Assembly: GCA_009786275.1 (NCBI GenBank)
Contig: WQTL01000367.1
Span: 1-6,255, forward strand
From: Bacillota bacterium
GTDB lineage: Bacteria > Bacillota > Clostridia > Oscillospirales > Acutalibacteraceae
Length of the DNA: 6,255 nucleotides
Reading direction: 5' to 3'
In this document: in pieces, positions 5,923 through 6,255 of the stretch
Layout: each line of letters begins with the position of its first letter
Position numbering within the stretch: the first letter of the stretch is position 1
The notes under the pieces: model-generated
Seen by the model: the letters and a program-made list of their open reading frames with translations, nothing else
Told to the model about the DNA's origin: nothing
Database searches by the model: none
Translations under genes and position numbers: made by a program

Positions 5923-6255
5923 CCCGTCACCAACCCTTCGGCATCAAGGATTCTCCTGCCCTCCGGCGAGAGCACGAATTGAATAAATTCCATCGCCAGC
6001 CCCTGAGGCTCCTCCTTCGCCACAAAGAGAAACGGCCGGAACAGCGCGTAATCGCCGCGCACCACGTTCTCCCGGGTGGCGGCCACGCCCTGCAGGCGCA
6101 GCGCCTTCACGGGCTTTTCGCCCTCCTCCACCAGCCCCAGGGAGATAAAGCCGACGGCGTCGCGGTCGTCGGACACCAGCTGCCGCACCGCGCCGTTACT
6201 GGCCTGCACGATGGCCCCGGGGCTGATCTCGCGGCCCCCCATCACCAGGTCCTCG
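5919..6255 (-). CDS. pstS: Phosphate-binding protein PstS, C-terminal part (5' end beyond window)
   Basis: The last 111 residues of the extracellular phosphate-binding protein that feeds PstCA. The minus-strand frame is open to the right edge; the GTG at 6245 and ATG at 6242 are internal. Recognisable PstS features are QASNGAV (17-23 of the fragment), AVGFISLGLV (33-42), the region VAATRENVVRGDYALFRPF (57-75) and the C-terminal FVLSPEGRRILDAEGLVTG (93-111), which matches the usual FILSxEGQxIVxxxGY ending. The phosphate-contacting N-terminal loops, the signal peptide and any Pho-box promoter lie outside the window. Two TGA codons in a row end the frame and overlap the pstC start. Confidence 0.9.
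   Translation of the reverse strand, partial: EDLVMGGREISPGAIVQASNGAVRQLVSDDRDAVGFISLGLVEEGEKPVKALRLQGVAATRENVVRGDYALFRPFLFVAKEEPQGLAMEFIQFVLSPEGRRILDAEGLVTG

Noticed and set aside
5071..5982. 303-residue plus-strand open frame opposite pstC and pstS
   Set aside because: Composition is His/Gln/Arg/Asp-rich low-complexity, as expected from the complement of a G+C-rich gene. The minus strand encodes clear PstC and PstS.
1..6255. tRNA or rRNA genes, CRISPR arrays, insertion sequences or a Pho box
   Set aside because: No such structures were seen. A Pho-type promoter would lie upstream of pstS, beyond the right edge.

Overview
The window is G+C-rich bacterial DNA (about two-thirds G+C by eye) with tightly packed genes. 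It has two parts that converge near position 2,790. Strong GGAGG-type ribosome binding sites, the pstS-pstC-pstA-pstB-phoU gene order and the style of the PstS C-terminus suggest a high-G+C member of the Bacillota (Clostridia-like, perhaps an uncultured gut or environmental lineage). That placement is an inference with modest confidence; nothing here fixes the taxon.

Left part (1-2743, plus strand): carbohydrate use. The first gene is cut by the left edge. It encodes the C-terminal 369 residues of a GH99/WbsX-like putative glycoside hydrolase, followed by a beta-rich, CBM9-like C-terminal domain. After a 114-base gap holding a good sigma-70-type promoter comes a 505-residue divergent GPH-type (MelB-like) sugar:cation symporter. 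Together they suggest uptake and breakdown of an oligosaccharide, substrate unknown.

Right part (2809-6255, minus strand): a high-affinity phosphate-uptake operon read in the order pstS (3' end only), pstC, pstA, pstB, phoU. Genes overlap by 1-4 bases or are separated by 11 bases, and a GC-rich hairpin with a U-rich minus-strand tail ends the operon. PstS would deliver phosphate to the PstC-PstA channel, PstB would power it, and PhoU would link transport state to Pho signalling.

The most striking observation is in PstB. The reading frame is full length and the family resemblance is strong, but the Walker A lysine is Ile43, the Q-loop glutamine is Asp92 and the Walker B catalytic glutamate is Arg173. 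The LSGGQ signature, D-loop aspartate, H-loop histidine and C-terminal family motif are intact. This looks like a pseudo-ATPase subunit retained inside an otherwise normal pst-phoU operon. It may be one half of an asymmetric heterodimer with a canonical PstB encoded elsewhere, or a regulatory subunit.
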